64,000 nt of DNA from Tropicimonas sp. IMCC34043 (lineage in GTDB: Bacteria > Pseudomonadota > Alphaproteobacteria > Rhodobacterales > Rhodobacteraceae), in assembly GCF_003390845.1 (NCBI RefSeq), contig NZ_QMEK01000007.1, forward strand, positions 1 through 64,000, in the 5' to 3' direction. This document shows positions 52,924-62,512 of the stretch, in pieces. Below the pieces are notes generated by a model, which had not been told where the DNA came from, searched no databases, and was given only the letters and a program-made list of their open reading frames with translations. The translations under genes and the position numbers were made by a program. The stretch's first letter is position 1. The number at the start of each line of letters is the position of its first letter.

Positions 52924-53403
52924 CGGCTCCCCTCCCCTGATCGGCCTGCGCCTGCGATGGTTCGCAGTCTGGCCGCCCCCTTCCGATTCGCTCCCGACGA
53001 TCCGGTTTCTGCGGTGTTTCGGACGCCCTCTGGCGTGTTGGCGCCGCCGCCACGCAACGGCGGCCAGCCGTTTCGACCGCTTCTGACCAATAGCACGTCT
53101 TTTTTGGCTTGAGTGATTTTTTTTGCAGACAGAGTAATTTTTTGCACCTATGGTTGGTTCAATCGGTCGCATCCGCAGAGAGGCGCCGACAGCAGTTTCG
53201 GGATGGGCCAGAGGGGGAGTCCGGGCCCGGTCGAGGCTGTGAAGGGGAGGAGAACGGCCATGGCACCGCTGCCGGGGCAAACGTATCTCCATGACATGAT
53301 CTGACGCCTTTTCAGGCGATTATCTGACTCTGCGCCGTGGATACGGCGTGACTCACCCCAGCCAGAAGTTGCCCGCCGGGCCAGGACGAGAGAGGGGACC
53401 AAG
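52924..53403. promoter_or_regulatory. Divergent ery control region with direct-repeat operator candidates
   Basis: 480 bases between eryA (minus) and the transporter operon (plus), no gene seen. Two direct repeats with long T-runs lie 21 bases apart (start to start): GAGTGATTTTTTTTGCA (53112-53128) and GAGTAATTTTTTGCA (53133-53147). They are the most likely EryD sites and the most AT-rich part of the region. The transporter leader further contains two small hairpins: CGCCT/AGGCG (53305-53318, loop TTTC) and CGCCGT/ACGGCG (53333-53348, loop GGAT). GAGAGGGGA precedes the ATG at 53404. Confidence 0.5.
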
Positions 53404-54056
53404 ATGTCGACAACCGAAGCCAGGACCCGACACGCCGCACGGCCGGACCGCACCGCATGGGTCCTCGGGCTGGTCGCGGTTCTGCTGCTTGGCGGGATCG
53501 CGCTCGACACCAAGGTGGTGCGGATCGGGTCCGATCAGGATGTCCGCCAGCAGGTCTTCGATCCCGACAGCTATGGCCGCGACCAGTTCCCGCGGATCCG
53601 CGACATGGTCGCGAAACGCGCCCCCGACGCGGCAGAGCTTGCCACGGCGATTGCCGCGGACAAGGACGCCGCGATCGCCAAATACGGCACCCCGGCCGGC
53701 GTCGGGGCCGTCATGCCGGTGCGGCTGACCGGCGTCGTCGGCGCGGGGAAATCGGGGGTGTTCACCCTGTCGGTCGAGGGCATCCCCGAGGCCACCACGG
53801 TCCGGGTCCAGACCGGCCCCGCAATCAACGGCACCGATCTGCGCGACATACCGGGCGACATCAGCTTTGGCGAATTCACCAATCAGATCGAATACCAGAA
53901 CGCCGGATCGGGCATCAACCGGGCGATGGCGGCCGAGGTGCTGACCGGTCTCGACCGCGCCAGCCTCGAGGGGCGCACCGTGGCCGTGACCGGCGTGTTC
54001 CGGCTGATCAACCCGAAGAACTGGCTGATCACGCCGGTCGATTTCGAGGTGCAGCC

Positions 54057-54060
<4 letters not shown>
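53404..54060 (+). CDS. DUF2291 family membrane-anchored periplasmic protein
   Basis: 218 residues. One N-terminal hydrophobic helix (VLGLVAVLLLGGIALDTKVV), without a lipobox Cys, anchors a periplasmic domain containing DSYGRDQFPRIRDMVAKRA, GVGAVMPVRLTGVVGAGKSG and FGEFTNQIEYQNAGSGIN, which match DUF2291. Genes of this family recur as the first gene of ribose/erythritol-type ABC operons in alphaproteobacteria; the function is unknown, perhaps assembly or gating of the importer. It overlaps the ATPase start by ATGA. Confidence 0.8.
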
Positions 54061-56396
<2,336 letters not shown>

Positions 56397-56411
56397 ACGG
56401 GAGCTTTCACC

Positions 56412-57473
56412 ATGACCGACGTCACCACCAATACCAAGCGGCGCGCATCCGGGGTGTTTTCCTCCCTGCTGGGCGAGAATTTCAGCCTCGGCCACGCCTT
56501 GCTGGAGGGGCGCGCCTTCTTTGCGCTGATCGCCATCATCGTGGTGTTCTCGTTCCTGTCGCCGAACTATGCCACCATCGGCAACTTCCTGATCATGGCC
56601 AACCACGTGGCGATCTTCGGGCTGCTGGCAATCGGGATGCTGCTGGTGATCCTGAACGGCGGTATCGACCTGTCGGTCGGATCGGTGCTGGGGCTGTCGG
56701 GCGTCTTTGCAGGCTTCCTGCTGCAGGGGGTCGAACTGCAATGGGCGGGGGTGATCCTGTATCCGCCGGTCTGGGCGGTCGTGGTGCTGACGCTGGCGCT
56801 TGGCGCCATGGTGGGGCTGGTGAACGGCCTGCTGGTCGCGATCTTCAAGGTGCCGGCCTTCGTGGCGACGCTCGGCTCGCTTTATGTCGCACGGGGGGTC
56901 GCGCTGCTGATGACCAACGGGCTGACCTATAACAACCTGTCGGGCAAGCCCGAGCTTGGCAACACCGGCTTCGACTGGCTGGGGTTCAACCGCATCGCGG
57001 GCGTGCCGATCGGGGTCATCATCCTCGCGGTTGTCGCCGTCGTCACCGGCCTGCTGCTGACGCGTTCGGCCTTTGGCCGCTGGCTCTATTCCTCGGGCGG
57101 CAACGAACGCGCGGCCGAGCTGTCGGGCGTGCCGGTCAAGCGGGTCAAGATCACCGTCTACATGCTGTCGGGCGCCTGTGCGGCGATTGCGGGGCTGGTG
57201 CTCAGCTCGCAGCTGACCTCGGCGGGGCCATCGGCGGGGTTCACCTATGAGCTGACGGCGATTGCCGCGGTCGTCGTTGGCGGCGCCTCGCTGATGGGCG
57301 GGCGCGGCACGGTGCGCGGCACCATGCTTGGCGCCTTTGTCATCGGCTTTCTGTCCGACGGCCTCGTCATCATCGGGGTGTCGTCCTACTGGCAGACCGT
57401 CTTTACCGGCGCGGTCATCGTGCTCGCCGTCATGCTGAACTCGATCCAATACCGCGGCGGGGCACGGCATTGA
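56412..57473 (+). CDS. eryF: Ribose/polyol-type ABC transporter permease (RbsC/EryF-like)
   Basis: 353 residues, inner membrane. Hydrophobic segments follow the RbsC pattern: FFALIAIIVVFSFLSPNYAT, then LLAIGMLLVILNGGIDLSVGSVLGLSG (the conserved GGIDLSVGS loop), VPAFVATLGSLYVARGVAL, and a C-terminal YELTAIAAVVVGGASLMGGRG. It carries a 40-residue N-terminal extension before the first helix. It lies 15 bases after the fused ATPase gene and 106 bases before the binding protein. Confidence 0.9.
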   Translation: MTDVTTNTKRRASGVFSSLLGENFSLGHALLEGRAFFALIAIIVVFSFLSPNYATIGNFLIMANHVAIFGLLAIGMLLVILNGGIDLSVGSVLGLSGVFAGFLLQGVELQWAGVILYPPVWAVVVLTLALGAMVGLVNGLLVAIFKVPAFVATLGSLYVARGVALLMTNGLTYNNLSGKPELGNTGFDWLGFNRIAGVPIGVIILAVVAVVTGLLLTRSAFGRWLYSSGGNERAAELSGVPVKRVKITVYMLSGACAAIAGLVLSSQLTSAGPSAGFTYELTAIAAVVVGGASLMGGRGTVRGTMLGAFVIGFLSDGLVIIGVSSYWQTVFTGAVIVLAVMLNSIQYRGGARH

Positions 57474-57579
57474 CCCACCGCATCCGAATTTCGCACGAAC
57501 CCGGGCCGGAGGAGGCCAAAGGTGCGGAAAATGTTGCCGGAGATCCGGCGCACAACACCCCAAAGGGAGAGGACAACCC

Positions 57580-58527
57580 ATGAACAAGATCACCAAACGC
57601 GCCCTGCTTGCCGCCGTCGCCGCCCTGCCGCTGATGGCAGGATCGGTCTGGGCCGACGGCCTGATGTCGATCATCGTCACCGACCCCGCGAACCCCTACT
57701 GGTTCACCGAAGGCGAGGTCGCCAAGGCCACGGCCGAGGAACTGGGCTATACCGCCAATGTCGCGGCGCACAAGGGCGACACCAACGTCGAAAGCAACCT
57801 GATCGACGCCGCGATCACCAACAAGGCGCGCGCGATCATCCTCGATCCGGCGAACGCGGATGGCTCGATCGGGGCGGTGCGCAAGGCAATCGACGCCGGG
57901 ATCCCGGTGTTTCTGGTGAATGCCGAGATCAACGAAAGCGGTCTTGCGATTGCGCAGCTTGTCTCGAACAACGCCCAGGGCGCGGCGCTTGGCGCGATTG
58001 AATGGGTCGACCGTGTCGGGGACCAGGCGAATTACGTCGAATTCTTCGGCAACCCGGCCGACAACAACGCCGCCACCCGGTCGAACGGCTATGAAACCGT
58101 GATCAGCCAGTATCCGGACCTCGTGCGCGTGGCCAAGGAAGTGGCCAACTGGGACCGCACCCAGGGCTATAACAAGATGCAGTCGATCATTCAGGCGACG
58201 CCGGACTTCACCGCCGTCATCTCGGGCAATGACGAAATGGCGCTTGGCGCGATTGCGGCCCTGAAAGAGGCCGGGATGCTCGACAAGGTGACCGTGGGCG
58301 GGTTCGACGGCTCGCCCGATGCGGTGGCGGCCATCAAGGCCGGCGAAATGGCCTATACCGTGCTGCAGCCGGTCGCGGTGTTCTCGGCCGAGGCGGTCCG
58401 TCAGGCCGACCACTACATCACCACGGGCGAGCCGATGGTGGCCGAAGAAAAGCAGCTGTTCGACTGCCTGCTGATCACCGCCGACAACGTCGACCAGTAC
58501 ACGGCGCCCTTCACGCTGTCCGAGTAA
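57580..58527 (+). CDS. eryG: Ribose/polyol-type ABC transporter binding protein (RbsB/EryG-like)
   Basis: 315 residues. Sec signal peptide MNKITKRALLAAVAALPLMAG, cleaved near SVWA-DG. Mature protein of the periplasmic-binding type I sugar family: LMSIIVTDPANPYWFTEGEV, NKARAIILDPANADGSI, VFLVNAEINESGLAIAQ, AVISGNDEMALGAIAAL and VGGFDGSPDAVAAIKAGEM, the last two being the usual hinge and lobe-two motifs. It completes the transporter encoded divergently from eryABCD, so erythritol or a similar polyol is the likely ligand. A strong hairpin follows the stop. Confidence 0.9.
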   Translation: MNKITKRALLAAVAALPLMAGSVWADGLMSIIVTDPANPYWFTEGEVAKATAEELGYTANVAAHKGDTNVESNLIDAAITNKARAIILDPANADGSIGAVRKAIDAGIPVFLVNAEINESGLAIAQLVSNNAQGAALGAIEWVDRVGDQANYVEFFGNPADNNAATRSNGYETVISQYPDLVRVAKEVANWDRTQGYNKMQSIIQATPDFTAVISGNDEMALGAIAALKEAGMLDKVTVGGFDGSPDAVAAIKAGEMAYTVLQPVAVFSAEAVRQADHYITTGEPMVAEEKQLFDCLLITADNVDQYTAPFTLSE

Positions 58528-58546
58528 CCGACCCCTGCTCCCTCCC

Positions 58547-58576
58547 TCGGGAGGTGCCGTTTCCGGCACCTCCCGA
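58547..58576 (+). terminator. Strong hairpin terminating or stabilising the ery transporter message
   Basis: A perfect 13-bp stem (58547-58559 with 58564-58576) and TTTC loop, beginning 20 bases after the binding-protein stop. No T-tract follows, but the next gene has its own promoter region and lies 480 bases on, so a transcript end here is likely. Confidence 0.65.
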
Positions 58577-59009
58577 ACCCTCCGCACCGGCGGTGACGCG
58601 CCCCGGCCATTGCGCCCCCCGGGGGTGCGCGATGGCGCGCTGCTGGCGGATCCGGCGATTCCGCCACGTCGTGTCGCCAGTTCGCCGCAGGGTTGCAGGC
58701 ACGCTGCAAGCGCAGCATCGGCGCCCGTCGCGATCCCTTCAGGCCTCCGCGGCACCCTCCCAAGATACTGACAACAGGCAATACTTGTCCCGCCGCCTAT
58801 GCGCGCTGCAGGTGCACGGACGCGCCATGCGGCCAGGCGTTTCCCGGTATCTGCGGCGCCATGGACCGGGTCATTTCCCTCGCGCGACCGAATGAGACTA
58901 TTGTAAATTAGATTTTACATCTGTATTGAGAGGCTGCTTCGTACCTCGAAGTATGAGGAGGAAACACCGCACATCTGCGGTGTTGAAAACAATCTGGGAG
59001 GGACCATCC
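58577..59009. promoter_or_regulatory. Control region of the second pentose/tetrose importer
   Basis: No gene seen. An AT-rich palindrome TGTAAA (58902-58907), 6-base spacer, TTTACA (58914-58919), overlaps a promoter candidate TTGTAA (58901-58906), 17 bases, TATTGA (58924-58929), an arrangement expected of a repressor site. In the leader are CTTCG/CGAAG (58937-58951) and a perfect 9-bp hairpin AACACCGCA/TGCGGTGTT (58963-58984, loop CATC), 11 bases before the ribosome-binding sequence GGGAGGGA. AGGAGGAAAC at 58957 looks like a second ribosome-binding site but has no start codon behind it. Confidence 0.5.
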
Positions 59010-59957
59010 GTGTCCAAATTTACCCTGACGCTGGCCGCTCTGGCCTGCAGCGTAACCGCCTTTGCCGCCGTCGCCCAAGACGCCCCCGGCACCAAGACGG
59101 CAGACAGCTATCGTTTCGTCATTGTCCCCAAAGTCGTGCACCCCTGGTTCGACAAGGTGAACGATGGCGCGCAGATGGCCGCCGTCGCCATCAAGGCACA
59201 GACCGGCTCCGATGTCGAAATCGTCTATTCGGCCCCGCAATCGGCTGACGTCGTGCAGCAGAACCAGATCCTCGAAAGCTCGATCGCGACCCGTCCCGAT
59301 GGAATCGCCGTCGACCTTCTCGACCCGGCCGGCAACCGCGCCTCGCTGGAGGACGCCAAGTCCCAGGGCATTCCCCTGACCCTGTTCGACAGCGTTCCCC
59401 CCGAAGGCATGGCGATCCCCTATATCGGGTCGGATTTCTGCGAACAGGCAAAGATCGCCTCGCGCCGTCTGGTCGAGCTGCTCGACGGCAAGGGCAAGGT
59501 TGCGATCATGATGGGCGTTCCGACAGCGCCCAACCATTCGATCCGTGCCGAGTGCCACCGCGAGGTCTTTGCCGAATATCCCGGCATCGAGGTCGTGGCC
59601 GAAGGCATCGACAACGACGACATCCAGGTGGCCCAGCAACAGGCCGCCGCGATCATGCAGGCGAACCCCGAGCTTGACGGCTGGGTCGCCTCGGACGCCG
59701 CCGGCCCGGTGGGCATCGGTCAGGCCATCGTCGAGGCCGGCAAGCAGGGCGAGGTGATCCTCGTCGGGCTCGATAACCTCAACGAGATGATCGACCTGAT
59801 CCGCGACGGCGTCGCCGACAGCTCGTCCGCCTCGCGGCCCGAACTGCAAGGCTACTGGTCCGTGATGCTGCTGTGGCAGCAGGCGACCGGCGCCCCGGTG
59901 CCGTCGTTCATCGACACCGGCAATGCCTTCCTCACCAAGGATAACCTCGGCCTCTGA
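59010..59957 (+). CDS. Sugar ABC transporter binding protein (periplasmic-binding type I)
   Basis: 315 residues from a GTG at 59010 with GGGAGGGA (58996-59003) in front; the open frame extends to 58926 but that part is leader RNA. Signal peptide FTLTLAALACSVTAFAAVAQ, then YRFVIVPKVVHPWFDKVNDG, typical of RhaS/LsrB/autoinducer-2-like and ribose-like binding proteins. SSIATRPDGIAVDLLDP and GKGKVAIMMGVPTAPNH follow the pattern. It is paired with an ATPase, permease and DhaK-type kinase, suggesting a ketose such as erythrulose or dihydroxyacetone derivatives; this is inference. Confidence 0.9.
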   Translation: MSKFTLTLAALACSVTAFAAVAQDAPGTKTADSYRFVIVPKVVHPWFDKVNDGAQMAAVAIKAQTGSDVEIVYSAPQSADVVQQNQILESSIATRPDGIAVDLLDPAGNRASLEDAKSQGIPLTLFDSVPPEGMAIPYIGSDFCEQAKIASRRLVELLDGKGKVAIMMGVPTAPNHSIRAECHREVFAEYPGIEVVAEGIDNDDIQVAQQQAAAIMQANPELDGWVASDAAGPVGIGQAIVEAGKQGEVILVGLDNLNEMIDLIRDGVADSSSASRPELQGYWSVMLLWQQATGAPVPSFIDTGNAFLTKDNLGL

Positions 59958-59968
59958 TTGCAGCCGAA

Positions 59969-59994
59969 AAAGGGCCGGACCCGTCCGGCCCTTT
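59969..59994 (+). terminator. Intercistronic hairpin (partial terminator or stabiliser)
   Basis: Perfect 11-bp stem AAAGGGCCGGA (59969-59979), loop CCCG, TCCGGCCCTTT (59984-59994), 11 bases after the binding-protein stop and 27 before the ATPase start. It ends in CTTTACC rather than a full T-run, so some read-through into the ATPase gene is expected. Confidence 0.68.
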
Positions 59995-60021
59995 ACCCTT
60001 CCTTCTGATTGTGAGGTAGCC

Positions 60022-61518
60022 ATGGCCTTTCTGGAGGCGCGCGGCCTTGGCCGCGACTTTCCGGGCGTCACTGCGCTCGACGACGTCGACATCGACGTGG
60101 ACCTCGGGCGCACCCATGCCCTGGTTGGCGAAAACGGCGCCGGAAAATCCACATTCGTCAAACTTGTCACCGGCACCGACCGGCCGACCCGCGGCACGAT
60201 CCGGATCGACGGCAAGGATGTCGCCGAACACCCCGAGCAGTTCGGGCTGATCGCCTATGTGCCGCAGGAACTCAGCCTGTTCCCGCACATGACGGTCACG
60301 GAAAACCTGCTGATGCCGTTCGAGAAATCGGGCCATCGCGGGCTGGTCCGGCGCAAGGCGATGGAGATCGAGGCGCAGGGCTATCTCGACCGCTTCGGGA
60401 TCGAGGCCGCGCCCTCGGATCTGGTGCGCAACATCTCGGTCCCCGACCAGCAACTGCTGCAGATCGCACGCGCCTCGACCAACACCGGCATGAAGGTGCT
60501 GATCCTCGACGAGCCGACCTCGTCGCTGACCCCAATCGAAGTCGAGCGGGTGTTCCGGGTCATCCGGGATTTCCACGACCGCGGCGTCGGCGTCGTCTTC
60601 ATCTCGCACAAGATGGACGAGGTCTTTGACATCGGCCACGATTATACCGTGCTGCGCAACGGCCAGAAGGTCGAGGCCGGCAAGCTGGCCACGACCAGCG
60701 AAGACAACCTGATCCGCGCCATGTCGGGCGAGAAGCTGGAGCTTGGCTCGGCCTTCCGTCCCACGACCGCGCGGGCCGACGCCCCTGCCCTGCTGACCGT
60801 CGAACGGCTGTCGGGCGAGCGGTTCGAGAACGTGTCGTTCAACCTGCACGCGGGCGAGATCCTCGGCTTTGCCGGGCTGGTCGGATCGGGCCGGTCCGAG
60901 ATCATGCAGACGATCTTTGGCTATCGCAAGGCGCGCGGCGGCCGGGTGACGATGGATGGCGCGCCCTGGGAGCTTGGCAGCACCTCGGCCAGCGTCGGGC
61001 GCGGGATGCTGTATCTGTCCGAGGAACGCAAACACCACGGCATCTTCCCGCAACTGTCGCTGCGCGAGAATATCGGTCTGTCGATCCTAGATCTGACCAA
61101 TTCGCCGCTTGGCATCCGCGCCCGCAAGGAAAACGAGGCGGTCGACCGCATCATCGACGAATACGAGATCCGCACCGACTCGCGGGAAAAGAAGATCTCG
61201 CTGCTGTCGGGCGGCAACCAGCAAAAGGCCATCATCGGCCGCGCCATGGCGACCGACCCGCGCATCCTGATCTTCGACGAGCCGACCAAGGGCATCGACG
61301 TGCGCACCAAGGCGCAGATCTACGCGATCATGCAATCACTGGCCGAACGGGGCGTCGGCATCATCCTCGTCTCCTCCGAGATGGACGAACTTCGCAAATG
61401 CGCCAACCGCATCATCACGATGCACTTCGGGCGCATGACCGGCGAGTTCGATACCGAGACGACAGACAATGAAACGCTCGTAGGGGCCATTTTCTCAAGG
61501 GAGGCAGCGAATGTCTGA
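60022..61518 (+). CDS. Sugar ABC transporter ATPase (RbsA-type)
   Basis: 498 residues, two ATPase domains, normal length for the family and without the SorC extension seen in its paralogue at 54057. Domain 1: Walker A GENGAGKST, Walker B VLILDEPTSSLTP, with a degenerate signature (SVPDQQLLQIARA). Domain 2: degenerate Walker A GLVGSGRSE, signature LSGGNQQKAI, Walker B ILIFDEPTKGID. The ATG at 60022 follows GTGAGG. It overlaps the permease gene by 8 bases. Confidence 0.92.
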   Translation: MAFLEARGLGRDFPGVTALDDVDIDVDLGRTHALVGENGAGKSTFVKLVTGTDRPTRGTIRIDGKDVAEHPEQFGLIAYVPQELSLFPHMTVTENLLMPFEKSGHRGLVRRKAMEIEAQGYLDRFGIEAAPSDLVRNISVPDQQLLQIARASTNTGMKVLILDEPTSSLTPIEVERVFRVIRDFHDRGVGVVFISHKMDEVFDIGHDYTVLRNGQKVEAGKLATTSEDNLIRAMSGEKLELGSAFRPTTARADAPALLTVERLSGERFENVSFNLHAGEILGFAGLVGSGRSEIMQTIFGYRKARGGRVTMDGAPWELGSTSASVGRGMLYLSEERKHHGIFPQLSLRENIGLSILDLTNSPLGIRARKENEAVDRIIDEYEIRTDSREKKISLLSGGNQQKAIIGRAMATDPRILIFDEPTKGIDVRTKAQIYAIMQSLAERGVGIILVSSEMDELRKCANRIITMHFGRMTGEFDTETTDNETLVGAIFSREAANV

Positions 61519-62509
61519 CCTGCAAAAGGCCGACGCGGCCCAATCCAAGAACCCCGGCATGTTGAAGGCGGTGCTGCGCAACCCGCTGATGGGGGTTCTG
61601 GCGGTTCTGATCGTGATCTTCGTCGCCTCCTCGATCCTGTCGCCCTATTTCCTGACCCCCTACAACATGAGCGTCGTCGGCCGCGGCCTTGCCTTCGTGG
61701 CCCTGGTCACGATCGGACAGGCCTCGCTGATGCTGCTGGGCGAGCTCGACCTGTCGCTTGGCACGATTGGCGGGCTGTGCGGCATCGTCACCGGGATGCT
61801 GATGGTGAACGCCGGGATGAACCCCTGGCTGTCGTGCCTGCTGGCACTGTGCCTTGGCGCCGCGCTTGGCTTCATCAACGGGTTCCTGACCACGGCGCTG
61901 CGGCTGCATTCGCTGGTGCTGACCATCGGGACCGCGGGCATCTATGGCGGCGCCATCCTGGTGCTGACCCGCGGCGTTGCCATCACCGGCATCCCGCCCG
62001 AGATCCAGTTCCTCGGCCGCGGCACGGTCTGGGGGATTCCGATGCCCTTCGTCATCATGCTGGTCATGCTGCTCTGCGCCGTGTTCCTGACGCTGAAGAC
62101 GCCCTTCGGCCGCTATATGTATGCCATCGGCAACAACCGCGATGCCGCCCGCATGCTGGGGATCCGGGTCGACCGGATCCGCGTGCTGGTCTTCGTGCTG
62201 GCGGGGGCGCTGTCGGCACTTGCCGGCGTGCTGCTGGTGGCGCGGCTTGGCACCGCGCAGCCCTCGATCGGCAATTCCTGGGTGCTGGGCCCGATTGCAG
62301 CCGCCGTGATCGGCGGCGTCGCCACCACCGGCGGCGTCGGTACGATCCTTGGCGCGATCTGCGGCGCGGCCATCATCGGGATCATCGAAAACATCATCGT
62401 GCTGTTCGGCGTGTCTCCCTATTGGCAGGGGATCGTCAGCGGCGCGATCGTCGTCATCGCGATTTCCTTCGATGCGATCTCGCGTCGTTGGCTGCGCAAG
62501 GAGTCCTGA
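61511..62509 (+). CDS. Sugar ABC transporter permease (RbsC-type)
   Basis: 332 residues, inner membrane. LMGVLAVLIVIFVASSILSPYF begins the first helix; LVTIGQASLMLLGELDLSLGTIGGLCG replaces the GGIDLSVGS loop of RbsC; LHSLVLTIGTAGIYGGAIL and a C-terminal LGPIAAAVIGGVATTGGVGTI match the family. It overlaps the ATPase by 8 bases and is followed after 3 bases by the kinase gene. Confidence 0.9.
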   Translation: MSDLQKADAAQSKNPGMLKAVLRNPLMGVLAVLIVIFVASSILSPYFLTPYNMSVVGRGLAFVALVTIGQASLMLLGELDLSLGTIGGLCGIVTGMLMVNAGMNPWLSCLLALCLGAALGFINGFLTTALRLHSLVLTIGTAGIYGGAILVLTRGVAITGIPPEIQFLGRGTVWGIPMPFVIMLVMLLCAVFLTLKTPFGRYMYAIGNNRDAARMLGIRVDRIRVLVFVLAGALSALAGVLLVARLGTAQPSIGNSWVLGPIAAAVIGGVATTGGVGTILGAICGAAIIGIIENIIVLFGVSPYWQGIVSGAIVVIAISFDAISRRWLRKES

Positions 62510-62512
62510 CCC

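Noticed and set aside
53148-53403. Short overlapping frames on both strands in the ery divergent region
   Set aside because: None has a good start site, conserved-looking sequence or consistent codon choice; the stretch is better read as promoter and leader.
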